From Anseranas semipalmata (lineage: Eukaryota; Chordata; Aves; Anseriformes; Anseranatidae), in contig VXAA01006527.1 in assembly GCA_013399115.1 (NCBI GenBank), positions 474,579 to 538,578 of the forward strand: a stretch of DNA of 64,000 nt. Reading direction: 5' to 3'. Made by a program: the position numbers and the translations under genes. How positions within the stretch are numbered: the stretch's first letter is position 1; the number at the start of each line of letters is the position of its first letter. The notes below the pieces were generated by a model. The model worked only from the letters and a program-made list of their open reading frames with translations. It was not told the origin of the DNA and did not search any database. Below, one piece after another: positions 14,333-24,850 of the stretch.

Positions 14333-14382
14333 GAAGTTCTACAGACTTTGACCAAGTTTTGTTTCCCCTTCTATGTGGACAG
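14333..14382 (+). CDS. DENND1A: DENND1A internal exon, uDENN domain (about residues 45-60)
   Basis: The exon starts after TTTTTCTCTCCACAG and ends before GTAGTG. It is 50 nt: 16 full codons reading EVLQTLTKFCFPFYVD plus AG, the first two bases of a Ser codon completed by the next exon (phase 0 in, phase 2 out). The FCFPF motif is typical of the uDENN (longin-like) module of connecdenns. FYVDS rather than an FDVERV-like sequence favours DENND1A over DENND1B, from my recollection of the two proteins. DENND1A is a GEF that loads Rab35 with GTP on clathrin-coated and endosomal membranes; uDENN and cDENN together form the Rab-binding face. At 50 nt and asymmetric phase, skipping it would shift the frame. 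The preceding exon is not in the window. Confidence 0.93.
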
Positions 14383-15189
14383 GTAGTGTTAGATTTTCAA
14401 ACTTTACAAGAAAATAAGCTTGTCAATAAAACCACTGTAGAAAATAAAAACCATACTGTTCTTAATGTTCTGTCTGCTTGACTGTGATTTAAAGCACCTA
14501 AGTGCAAATTACAGTCTCGGAATCCCCTTTTCCTGGGGTTTTTATGGGCACCATCAAAAAAAAAAGTTTTAAGTTTGAGCTGTTCAGTGGCAGCAATAAA
14601 AGTGTGTTTTGTTTTATTTTTATGTAATATTTGGATGTGAAAATGCTTGGGTGGTAACTGTCAAATATGCATATTAATATCAGATCTTTGTGTACATCTA
14701 TTTTATTTCTTAATCACCAAAGTTTAGGCAGAATAATTAAGTGCTTTACATTTAAAGGCCTCTTGATCTTGTTGGAATGCTGGTGCTTTTCTTGTGACTT
14801 CTTAATGCAGCTTCTAAATTTTTGGAAAAATTGTAGAGTAAGTTCTAATGGATAGGAACTGTGTTTGACTGAGAATATTAAAAAAAAAAACTTTTTTTAG
14901 TTTTGTTTTTACTGTGAGTTATTTCATGGTGAGAAAAGGCATTCAAATTTTGAAAGGATGCACTGTTGCTTGTGTGATGCAGTAGCATTTAATTGGTTAG
15001 CATCAGTTGTCTTAGGTCAGCTAACACACTGAATGTTTTTGATTGATAAAATTGACCTTAATTGTGATTAGATTGTTAAAAATGTCATTCCTTGTTTCAG
15101 TGAAATTTGTGATATTTACAGTAGAAATTGATTTTCTTTATAAATCAACATCCATTTATAATAGCACTTCTTGTATGAACCGTTGTTCG

Positions 15190-15190
<1 letters not shown>

Positions 15191-15250
<60 letters not shown>
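15191..15250 (-). repeat. Poly(T) tract of about 60 bp (poly(A) on minus strand)
   Basis: This is an almost pure T run with a single C near 15202. Read on the minus strand it is a poly(A) immediately downstream of the coding-like block at 15253-15548. A homopolymer this long is the largest in the window. It may be a retroposition tail or an expanded A-run just inside a 5' splice site. I found no convincing target-site duplication around the pair. The exact length is uncertain because homopolymers are prone to assembly error. Confidence 0.8.
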
Positions 15251-15252
<2 letters not shown>

Positions 15253-15254
<2 letters not shown>

Positions 15255-15548
15255 CACCCCATAGGCCAGCAGGTATTTCTAGTATCTTCAAATACTCTTC
15301 ACTAGCTTCTATGAATGGAGGTGAAATCTCACCAAGCTTCTCCGGAGATAGGACTCCACACAATAAAACCAGTGCTACACTTCGTCCTCGTTTGTAGCAG
15401 TCTGGGGTTGGAGGAAGCTGCAGGCTTGCGTGGATCATGCAGATGATGTGTTCTTGCAGCCCTCCAGGTGGTTCCTGCAGATCAGGGTTGAGAGACATTG
15501 GTGAGGCACTGTTTGCGACAGCTGTTATTACCAGTGCCTCTGCTGTAC
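15253..15548 (-). CDS. Exon-like antisense coding block or retrocopy fragment, unidentified protein
   Basis: On the minus strand a T-rich tract (CATTCTCTTTTTATGTACAG) precedes the block, which then reads open for 98 codons after a 2-base split codon. It ends in GGG before GTAAAA, a plausible donor, so it behaves like a 296-nt internal exon with phase 0 at its 3' end. The product contains stretches such as SLNPDLQEPPGG, HIICMIHASLQLPPTPDCY and RSVALVLLCGVLSPEKLG. This amphipathic, Leu/Pro-rich sequence resembles helical-repeat proteins, but I do not recognise the family. Codon choice and composition look genuinely coding, unlike neighbouring ORFs. The open frame continues upstream across the putative acceptor to about 15591. 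Beyond the donor is about 60 bp of A. It could be a real exon of an antisense gene, a duplicated gene piece, or a retroposed partly spliced RNA. Confidence 0.5.
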
Positions 15549-15839
15549 CTGTACATAAAAAGAGAATGTGAATATTCTGGGCTGTCAACACGAGCTTCTT
15601 AACCAGTGCTTGTTGACTCAGTGACCTCCAAAAGCCGCAGATTCTCCTGATAATTTGGAATCACTTTGGTGATCTTTTTTCTTTCTTAAAGGGAGGGAGT
15701 AGGGAAGTAGACTTATATATTTTTCTCATGTACATGTTTAAGGTAGCTTCCTTTCTAGTGGGCACATTTTTGGTTACTATGTGTAGTTTTATTGTACCTA
15801 GCGTTTTGTTGTTGTTTTGTTTCTCTTTTTTTTTTTTTT

Positions 15840-15911
15840 CCCCCGTTTGTTATTTCAAAATAACCCCCGTTTGTTATTTCAAAATAACCCCCGTTTGTTA
15901 TTTCAAAATAA
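15840..15911. repeat. Tandem repeat, 24 bp x 3 exact copies
   Basis: Three identical units occur at 15840-15863, 15864-15887 and 15888-15911. Each begins CCCCCGTTTG and ends TTATTTCAAAATAA, whose arms TTATTT and AAATAA can pair around a CA loop. A T-rich run comes just before. The perfect identity implies recent expansion. Confidence 0.95.
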
Positions 15912-18900
15912 CATTTTTGAAAGATAGAAATGTTGAAAAACGGTATGGGGTGCACATGAGAACGTAATGAAAAGGGAGACCCATTTCTGGATTCTAGTGT
16001 TTGAATATCACAGACTGTCGCTGAAAAGACTGTAAGCCAACCATTTTGAAAGCTAATGACAAATTGTAACCCCCGTAGCATGCTTAATAATTTAAAATTA
16101 AAAATGGATTTTCGATACTCCAAGAGGTAAAGGATGTCCCAAGTTAACGATGTTGCAGCTGAAAGAGAATTGTGCTACTTCTCTTATTCTTGATAGAAAA
16201 ATAAATACATGAGTAAACGCACACATTACATGTGTGTGCAGATATAAACACTTGTCCTTTGTGATGTAAGTTTGGCTTAGGTTTGAACTACATGTGGGAA
16301 TTAACCTGCCAGTTACAGTTAGGAGGAAAAGTCTTGTATCACTGAATGCAAATGAATTTCATGGGACCATGGTAAAGAGAACAATACAGTGTGTCTTAAT
16401 TCAAAAGTTCTCTTCAGCTTTTAGCTACTTTTCAGATTTGGAACCAATTGAATACCTGTTGATAGAGGCTATTTCTGGAATTTAACAAGTGACAGATTTA
16501 CAGTAATTGGTCTTCCCTTTTTCTGTTGTTCACCAACTACTGAGTATTTATTTATACACTTCTTATACTGCATTTAAAATAAAGTTATTGAAAGTAGTGA
16601 GCAGGTAGCCCCATAATGAAATTACCTCAGACAATGCTTTAATATTCCCCTCAGTCTTCTCAGTAAACAGATTTTCTGCTCTAAGATAGAAAAAAATTGC
16701 TTCTGGAAGAACTATTTTCTTCAATTATGCCAGAGAGGTCCTCACAGCTGTGGCGTATGAATTGACTAGCACTCTTTAGTGGGGTTTTAACCCTCTGTAT
16801 GTGCCTGAAAAGTGGTATGTTGGATCAGTCCAGTCTGGATCAGATCCAGTTGGATCTGGTCTACAGTTACTGTAATTCTCAGTCTAAAGTGTGATTTTAT
16901 TTATTTTTTGTTTTGTTTTGTTCATTCTAAACAAAGAGAAACATTGAAGTGGTTTCAGCATAGACATTCCAAATATTTAGGAACTGTCCCCAGTTAACTA
17001 GATTGCCTCGTTTCTAGCTGTGACAATTTTAGTATTGGAATCTCTCTGTAATGTTGAGACACTTTAAAGTAATTTTTCTTCAGATAACAGTGGAGAGACT
17101 AGCTCATTGTTCCAATACCTTAGGAACATGAGATAACACCTTCTGTTGGAGTAGTACTCAGTATAGGACGTCTCTTCAGGATCTCTGGCAAAATGATCAG
17201 TATGAATTATGATGAAGAGTTGCTGATACAAGTGATCAGACATGCTTAGTCACTGAAGAATAGATGCTGCTTTTCCTTTCACCAACTCAGAGCCCAGTGT
17301 AGCATTAACAGTCATGGAACTTAAGTTTTTAAGTCCTGCTTCAGTGATGTCCCCAGTTTATACCCAGCTTGAGAGGACTTTTACTTGGGGAAATTTAATT
17401 TACGTAGCTAAGTTCTGTGTTATGTACAGCAGTATGCCAGGCCTTGAATGGAAAGTTCTTGATAGTAGAAGCGTGCTCAGTGGTACCTGAATTGAGTCTT
17501 GCTCTTCCGACTTTCATGTTAAACAGTCGTGTTTCTTCAACAAGCGCTGGGAAATTACATAAGTCTTCATCTACACGTCAAAGTCCATGTTTCAGAAAAC
17601 AGGGTGGCAAAAGCTGAAGAGGTACTATTGCCTCTGCCAGATCACAACTTCAGATGATAAGATGTCAGAATTTTGAGGCAAATTGAGACCCTTTTGAAGG
17701 GAAGTCTTCTGCATACGTAATTGTTCTCGGTGCTGAAGGTTTTGGCACTCGTTGAGACAGACTCCAATTGTTTTTATGTTAAGAAATGTGTGAATGCTAT
17801 GGATGCACCAGAGGAGAGCCTCAAATTTATGTTAAATAAGTTAAACATTTTCAATAGTATGCAACGTCCTTCTTCAAAAGAGGAGAAACAAAAGTAAAAC
17901 TGGTGTCCTTCACTAAGCTTGAAGGCAGTAGCTCCATCTTCCCCCCTAAAAACAGCATATGTTGTGCAATTTAAGTAAGAATTTACTGTCATAGGCCATT
18001 AACCTAGTGAATGCTTTCTGCTGGAAGTGTTCATTTTGAATTATGCCTACTGTGGGTACTCAATTTAAGTACATATGTACTCATAGCATTAATCATGTTT
18101 GGTATAAACTGCAGCCCACTGCAGTTTTAAATTCAATGTTTGTTAAGTTAGCAAGTTTCTCAATTAAAAAAAAATGAGAGAAGTTGAATGAGATCCTCCC
18201 AGATTATGAAGTATTCTTGAAGACAGGCTTAACTGCTTCAGAAATTGCCTCTGAAGTGAGCCATTGACTTGAAGGACAATGTCAAAATCCCTTTCCAATG
18301 AGGTAGAAGCCATTGAAGTCTTTGGTTTTGTTTTGGTTCTGTTCTCATTTTTCCCCACTCAGCATTCGTAAAAATATTCTAATCAGATAAGCTTTACATT
18401 TGGGGGAAAGTGCTCAAAAATCACCACGGGCTAGTTGCCTTTTCCTTAGGCAAACTGCATCTAAAGGTTCTGTACCCACCTTACTGAAACAGAGTAGACC
18501 ATGAACTTTCTATTTTTATGGTTGCAAAATCAAGGCAGATGCTATTCTGCAACTGCAGGAGTGAAGAACTCCACCTCAGTCAAAATTCATAGCAGCATTA
18601 ATTTGTATTAGTCAGATAAAGCTGTTGGGGGGGATTTTTAAGATATCATAGTTCTTCTCCCTGCTTCCTTCTGGCCCTAACTTTTTTCTACTCACTTACA
18701 GATTAGTTTTACAGTGCTTCCATCCTACGAGGCCCTAAATAGAGCTTCTTCCCATTTGAAAACAGAGCTATGGATCTTAAGTACTGATACTGAGATCTTA
18801 GGAAAAACACTTTTTATATTGGGAAACTTGCCATCTTCTTTAGAATCTTTAGGTTTTCCTGGGAGGAACTTACCAACTTGGTGCAGTTGTTTAATAAACA

Positions 18901-19688
18901 AGCTTCTCCCTGCTGCAAGTGAAGCATGTTTTTTCCCCATTCCGTAGTTTTAATTATCAGCTAGCTTGCTTTTCTTGCACTCGTTCTGCTCTCAACCTTG
19001 TTAAAATTAGGCATATAATCCCCTTCTAAAACACCATACTAAAATGGTGTTGTAGTAACATAGTAACATTGCATCCAAGCTTTACAGATAAAACACAACA
19101 CCAGTAAACAATTTTTTGGTATGCCCTAGTAGCTCAGTAAGGTTTATGGAAACGGTTGTTCTGTTAACATTTAGAATTCGGTAGGATGATAGTACTTACA
19201 CTGTCTAATTCTCAGACTGCTGAAATGCTATTAAATGTCTTTCTTTTTGTTCATCTGTGAATATAGAGCACTTAGTCTGTAGTCTAGAGCACTGCATCTT
19301 TTTCATTCGCTGTTTGGAATCCACTGAAGGATTCTACTTTCTGAGCTGGACGGGGCCATCTGTCTGATCTGGATCCAACTTTTCTTTCTGAAAGTCTATT
19401 CTCCTTTGTTTTCTCTAGGTATTTGCTTGCTTTTAAGGTCATGACTGATGGTTAAGTGGCTTCAAATTTCATGGTTTTTTTTTTTTTCGGTTGTTGGTAA
19501 GATTGACTAGTAAAGATGCACATATAAATTCTAGTTATATTTCTCAGTTCCACTAAAAACACAACCTGAAATAAGTATTAATTTCATATCACTATGAGCT
19601 CTCAAATCTAAAATCTGAATGAAAAGTTCTTCAATAATTATATTAGTCAAAGCTTCACCACTGAATGTCAACATTTCTGTTAAATAAT

Positions 19689-19723
19689 AAAATTACATCT
19701 CTACCGTAAAATTACATCTCTAC
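19689..19723. repeat. Short direct duplication, 16-bp copies
   Basis: AAAATTACATCTCTAC occurs twice, separated by CGT. It is a local tandem duplication with no sign of function. Confidence 0.85.
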
Positions 19724-20610
19724 AAACTGGAAGGTGAATTGGACTTGGTTTATATGGAATCTACCATCACCATACATTAGTGTTTGATTGACTTTGGAAA
19801 AATGTGGTTATACCTCAAGAAAGTATTTCGTTTTGTTAATAAATGGTGTTCAAAAAGTGTTGTGCTTTAAATGTAAAGCATCTTATTTTGTTCTGACCAT
19901 TTTGAGCATCACTTATCTGAATTTTCCAATTCAGATAAATTTTACTATACTGCTACTTTCCACTGTGGCGTGAGTGGGAGCCAACATCCACCAAAGTTAT
20001 TAGTTCACTTGTGCTTGGAGAACCCTTAAGATCTTAGAGACAAGGCAAATAACTCTTAATTTTGAAAAATTGTATAAAAGTCTTACAAAATTATTTCTAA
20101 AGTCATGGCTGGCTTTAGCACAGTATACTCTCGATCCTCATTTATCTTTTCCTCCTTTGCACACTATTCTGTACTTTCCTTTACCTGCTTGCTAGCTGCT
20201 AGAGTAAAGGAGAGTCATCTGGCATGGTTAAGGTTGCTGAACACCTTGTAGTGATGTATCTGGCATGCTTACAAAATTGGTAGATGGATATAAGGCTTCA
20301 AGAAGTCAATATCCAAGTGTCGAACAAGCATGTTATTAAACATTATCTCGCTCTTTGAGTAAACCAATTTTCAAATGAAGAGTAATAAATACTTTGTGTT
20401 ACATGAGAGAACACGGGTTTGGTTCGTACAGTGTGTACTGCTTTGAAGATAGTTTATAGTCATATCCTTTTTCATTTAAAGATAAATGCATTTTTTATTA
20501 TCCAACCATGCTTAAAAAATAACTTCCCTCCCCCACCTGCATATTTAAGTTTCTAGAAGGTGTATACTCTCAAAGTTTGATTTCTCAAAAACAAAACAAA
20601 AAACCAAAAA

Positions 20611-20611
<1 letters not shown>

Positions 20612-20670
<59 letters not shown>
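20612..20670. repeat. (AC)n microsatellite, about 29 units
   Basis: This uninterrupted CA dinucleotide repeat ends 113 bp upstream of the DENND1A exon at 20784. It is the longest simple repeat of this type in the window and is likely polymorphic. Confidence 0.97.
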
Positions 20671-20673
<3 letters not shown>

Positions 20674-20783
20674 CCCTCCTGCTGAAAGAGGAAATGTTAT
20701 AGGTTCAATGACTTAGATTAGATACTTTTGACACAGAGTTTGCTCAGCATTAAATTTTTCCTTTTTATTCTCTTTATTTTCAG

Positions 20784-20903
20784 CTATGCAGTTAGCCAAG
20801 TTGGACAGAACTTTACATTTGTCCTTACAGACATTGACAGCAAACAGAGGTTTGGATTCTGTCGCTTATCTTCTGGGGCCAAGAGCTGCTTCTGTATCTT
20901 AAG
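20784..20903 (+). CDS. DENND1A: DENND1A internal exon, uDENN domain (about residues 61-101)
   Basis: The exon lies between TTTATTTTCAG and GTAAGT and is 120 nt. The first base completes the Ser codon from the previous exon. It then gives 39 full codons starting YAVSQVGQNFTFVLTDIDSK, continuing QRFGFCRLSSGAKSCFCIL, and ends with AG of a split Ser codon. FTFVLTDIDSKQRFGFCR is a highly conserved uDENN beta-sheet segment of DENND1 proteins. SSGAKSCFCIL fits DENND1A, whereas DENND1B has a TSGGTICLCIL-like sequence as I recall. Phase 2 on both sides makes the exon symmetric, so skipping would keep frame but delete a core strand of the fold. A long (AC)n lies 113 bp upstream of the acceptor and a 30-kb intron follows. 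Confidence 0.96.
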
Positions 20904-21589
20904 GTAAGTCTATGGTTTAGCTTTTGGCTGACTCTGGGAAACAGTGTTTGACTTTGTGTTATTATACTGCAATTATGATTTCCAGCTGTTCGAAATTATT
21001 TTCCTATCTGGTCCTCAAAGTCACTGCTCTTCTGCAGAAGTGATGCAAAATATCTTGCACTTTGAGTTCCTCTGTAGATAACTGTATTTGTTTGTAGTCA
21101 ATGTTCTTGAATTAACAATGTGGGGGGAAAAAAATCAATGTCTCTTTGCAGTAATTTGTTACGACATTGCATAATGGTAGCTGTTATCTTTAGCTGTCAC
21201 AACTGATCTTGTTAAGACATTTTGTGGACGTTTGTATATGCAAGTTTTATTAACAAAGCATCTGTTGGTAGCCTCAGAGCTGATGCTGTCCACGTCCTAA
21301 AAGTTTGTGTGTATGAGCTTTACTCTGTCCTGTTGAGGGTTTTGTGGACTTTGTCATATACAGAGGGATGGTGGAAGTTGGAAACACTGTGTTTCACATA
21401 GAACAGGCAAAGACTCTATCAGAATATTTTTGATGACCTCCCATGCACATGTTGAAGTACAGCCTGTTATTTTCTATTTACATTTGCTGCAAGAAATGAT
21501 GCAAGTAAAATCAGGTTTCATATCTACCAAAATATTAACTTGATTAAGAACTTTTATGGAATCACAGATTTCTGCATGCTATCTTGCCG

Positions 21590-21630
21590 ATGATGATGAT
21601 GATAATGATTATTATTATTATTATTTATTA
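21590..21630. repeat. (GAT)n/(TTA)n compound trinucleotide repeat
   Basis: GATGATGATGAT passes into ATTATTATTATTATT. It is a simple compound microsatellite within the large intron. Confidence 0.9.
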
Positions 21631-21966
21631 AACAAATTTAACAGTGATCTGTCTTCTGCTTTTTCATCTTCATGAGAAATTGGAAGTTTTGGACCAGTGA
21701 CCTAGGTAAAGATAGTTGAGATCTAACTGTATGAACAGCCAGCTAGGTGACTGGACAGTGTCTCGAGCTATCACAAATGAGGACAATTTCCTTTCTTAGC
21801 AATTGTAGACATCTATCTCAGTTGTCTTTGGTTTGCTTTTCACATGAGAGAATGCAGTGTACCAACAAGAACTTGTCTTTGGCATACAAGCACTGTGTGT
21901 TGCACATGGCGGAATGGGACCTTCTGCACATATTTTATTGAAAATGACACCTCTGGAGAATTTGAA

Positions 21967-22347
21967 TCATAGAATCATAGAATGGACTGGGTTGAAAAGG
22001 ACCTTAAAGATCATCTAGTTTCAACCCCCCTGCTCTGGGCAGGGTTGCCAACTACTAGAGCAGGCTGCCCAGCGCCACATGCAGCCTGGCCTTGAATGCC
22101 TCCAGGGATGGGGCATCCACAACCTCTCTGGGCAACCTGTTCCAGTGCCTCACCACCCTCTGAGTGAAAAACTTCCTCCTAATATCCAACCTAAATCTCC
22201 CCTGTCTTAGTTTGAAACCATTCCCCCTTGTCCTATCACTATCAACGTGTGTGAACAGGCGTTCCCCCTCCTGTTTATACGCTCCCTTCAGGTACTGGAA
22301 GGCCGCAATGAGGTCTCCCCGTAGCCTTCTCTTCTCCAAGCTAAAAA
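21967..22347 (-). mobile_element. CR1 LINE 3' end, minus orientation
   Basis: On the + strand the element begins with the reversed tail repeats AATCATAGAATCATAGAAT. It then carries the diagnostic GGACCTTAAAGATCATCTAG segment and ends near TCTCTTCTCCAAGC at about 22347, so the inserted copy is 5'-truncated and about 380 bp long. Its minus strand still encodes the C-terminal end of the CR1 ORF2 reverse-transcriptase polyprotein, including [20 protein letters not shown] and the ending [13 protein letters not shown]. The frame is open in this part but lacks the catalytic domains, so it cannot move by itself. This is a relatively well-preserved avian CR1 copy. Confidence 0.95.
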
Positions 22348-24838
22348 AAATTTGGGGGATAATGTTGCAAAATACAAGCGAAGCTATCAAGTACAAGGAA
22401 ATTTCTGCCTCGATTGAGTTACGTACATCAATGCCATGGAATAGATTTTGGATTGATATATGTAATTTAAGATGATTGTCTGTGCCATTTGTGCTTGCGC
22501 TAGGCAGGTAAAGATCTCAGCTGCTCCTTGCGCTGTTCTTCAGCGTTATGCTGACAGCAGGGATCTGCTAACTAGGCCTTCATTGAAGAAGTTTAATATT
22601 TGGAGAAATTAGCATTAAATCTACCAAAATTACTAATTAATTGTGTGGGAGGCAGGATGACAGGTGTTTTATCAGTATCTTCATTCTATCTTTTGCCCAG
22701 TAGAGATTTCACCTATTAGCAGCTCTGGCAATCCAGCTATACGGACCACACACTGCATTAGGAAGGTATTTCCCTGGCCGTTTCAGTGTAGCTGCTACTC
22801 TGTGTAGCTGGGAGCTGATTCACTGTCACGTGGTTAAATAAAGTAACTTTTCCTGATTAATGGCAAATTAGAGGGGAGAGACAGTTTAAAAAAACAAATC
22901 TGAATGATCAATATGAGTCCATCCTTGATCTCTCCTGGCTCCCTAATGTTGAGAGAATGCCAAGAAGAAATGGAGGAGTTACGTTAGTTAACGTTGTAGT
23001 TAAATGCCTTCTGTTTCAACTCATAACCAAAATTAAAAAAAAATTAAATAAATACAACAGTGCAGTTACAGCAGTGGATGAATTGGGATTCTTAGCTTCA
23101 TTCCTGTTGCCTGTTTCTCCTGTGAACTAATGAGAAAATGAAAGATCATCATTAATGTAAATGAATGTAAGTTTTGGAGGATATTAAAGAATGTAAATCA
23201 GCATTACACAGATTCACTTTCTCTATTCCCAGAACTGCAGCAGCCATCATTAATGTGAATCTTCTCAGTGTCCTTCATGAATGAAATTAGAAATAAGCAG
23301 GATTATACAATTCTAGTAATTTAGTTATAATAAATTAAATTCATGAAGGATGCTGCATGGTAAATGAATGGGTCAAAATATGCTGAAGCATGTGAGACTG
23401 ATATGAAAAAGCAAGTGGGGATGAAAAGAATGCTTGTTTGTTTATTCTTAAATTACAGGTTATTTAATACTTTAAAAACACAGATACTCCATATGACTTG
23501 TTGGCATAAATTCCATTCTGTAGTTTTTGAGAAAAAATATATGTAAATGAATATTTTAATCATTTGTGGTTATAAGAATAAGAGCAAGTTGACCAGAAGT
23601 ACTGGCTGTATTTATGCAGGAGTGCATGCAGGTCTCCACCTTGTTTTTCTGGTAACAAACTGACTAAATTTACACCTGCACCATATAAATCTAGGCAGAC
23701 TTCTCTTCGTATGAGCAGCAGTTCTGTAACCAGTTGACACTTAATACTAAGCTTGAGAAATTAATGCACCAAGAGCCTTGAAAACTTTTTTTTGCCTCCT
23801 TTACTTTCAGCTTCCCTACCTGCTTCAAGTAAGTTAGTTTTAAGAAGTTTTTGGCTAGATTGCGTAAATTTTGTCCTTCAAAAATGTAAATGTCCTTTTG
23901 TCCTTCTGAGCTAAAAGTATTAAATTGCCTCAATATACTTCACTGGGGATTGCTGGCAGCATTCTCTGATATTTGTACAAGCTATGTCTCCACTGGATAC
24001 TCGGTGGAAAACTGAATGGCAGCAAGCTTCAAGTATTCCTTGCTATGCTCAGCGACAGTGTAAGAATTAAGTGATACTGTTTGTTATCAGAGATAGTCTT
24101 CACATGTTTATCAGCCAAAGGTTTTATGGGTCTGGCCATGGGGAAAGGGTTTAGAGGTGGAAAATCACTCCATGTTTTGATTCGTCATTGAAGAGGAACA
24201 GGAAAAGGAAATTCTTTTCACTCAGCCTGTGCTTTAAAAAATTTCAGCAGAGTTCTGGAAAGAGTTGAAAGCTGAGACAATTCTCAGAATGCCAGAAGTC
24301 AAGGTCTGGACCTTGAGATTTAAAGTGATCCAGAGACTTTTTCATGTGGATGCAAAGTACAGTAAGGCACTTCTAGGAGTTCAATAGCAGTAAAGTTACC
24401 CTCGTGGATTAAGCTCATGTGGCCAGCAGAAAGCCAATTCCATTTTACGGAATAAGTCTTTTGGCTATTTTAACCAGTACTGTTTAGGAATCTGCTTTTA
24501 AGATAGCTTTCATAATTGTTGCAAGAAATGGCAATGTAATTTTTCATAAATATTTATATATTTCTGTAATTTGTTTTGTTCCTGCTGTGGATATCATACA
24601 GATTTATGGAAATCTTTGATTGGTAAGTTTCAAAACTGCATTGTCTAGGTGTTCTAGGATTTTCTTTTAATGTAGAACCACTGACTCTGTCTCGTATATT
24701 CCTTTTCCTTTTTTCCTTACTTGATTTCTAGCTAATCACAAAACTGCAATGATCAAATAATGCATGTAAAACTGAGTTTTAGAACTCTCTCCATAGAGAG
24801 CTCTCTGTGGTATAGAATATTACTTTCTGCATTTCAGA

Positions 24839-24850
24839 CAGTAGAGGGCG
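24839..24850 (+). promoter_or_regulatory. Possible CTCF-like motif
   Basis: CAGTAGAGGGCG resembles the core of the vertebrate CTCF consensus (CCASYAGRKGGCR-like). A perfect 12-bp palindrome AGAGAGCTCTCT lies 33 bp upstream. A single motif match in an AT-rich intron is weak evidence. Confidence 0.25.

Larger units (their letters stand above)
14383..20783 (+). other. DENND1A: DENND1A intron, 6.4 kb, phase 2
   Basis: The intron runs from donor GTAGTG to an acceptor with tract TTTTTATTCTCTTTATTTTCAG. It contains the minus-strand exon-like block with its long poly(T) neighbour (15191-15548), a 24-bp triplicate repeat (15840-15911), overlapping inverted repeats (16821-16859), a 16-bp direct duplication at about 19689-19723 and a long (AC)n at 20612-20670. 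The rest is AT-rich with nothing recognisable; short ORFs in it look random. Confidence 0.85.

Noticed and set aside
22055..22396. Minus-strand 113-codon ORF resembling a conserved protein
   Set aside because: It is the C-terminal remnant of CR1 ORF2 within the truncated LINE at 21967-22347, not a host gene.
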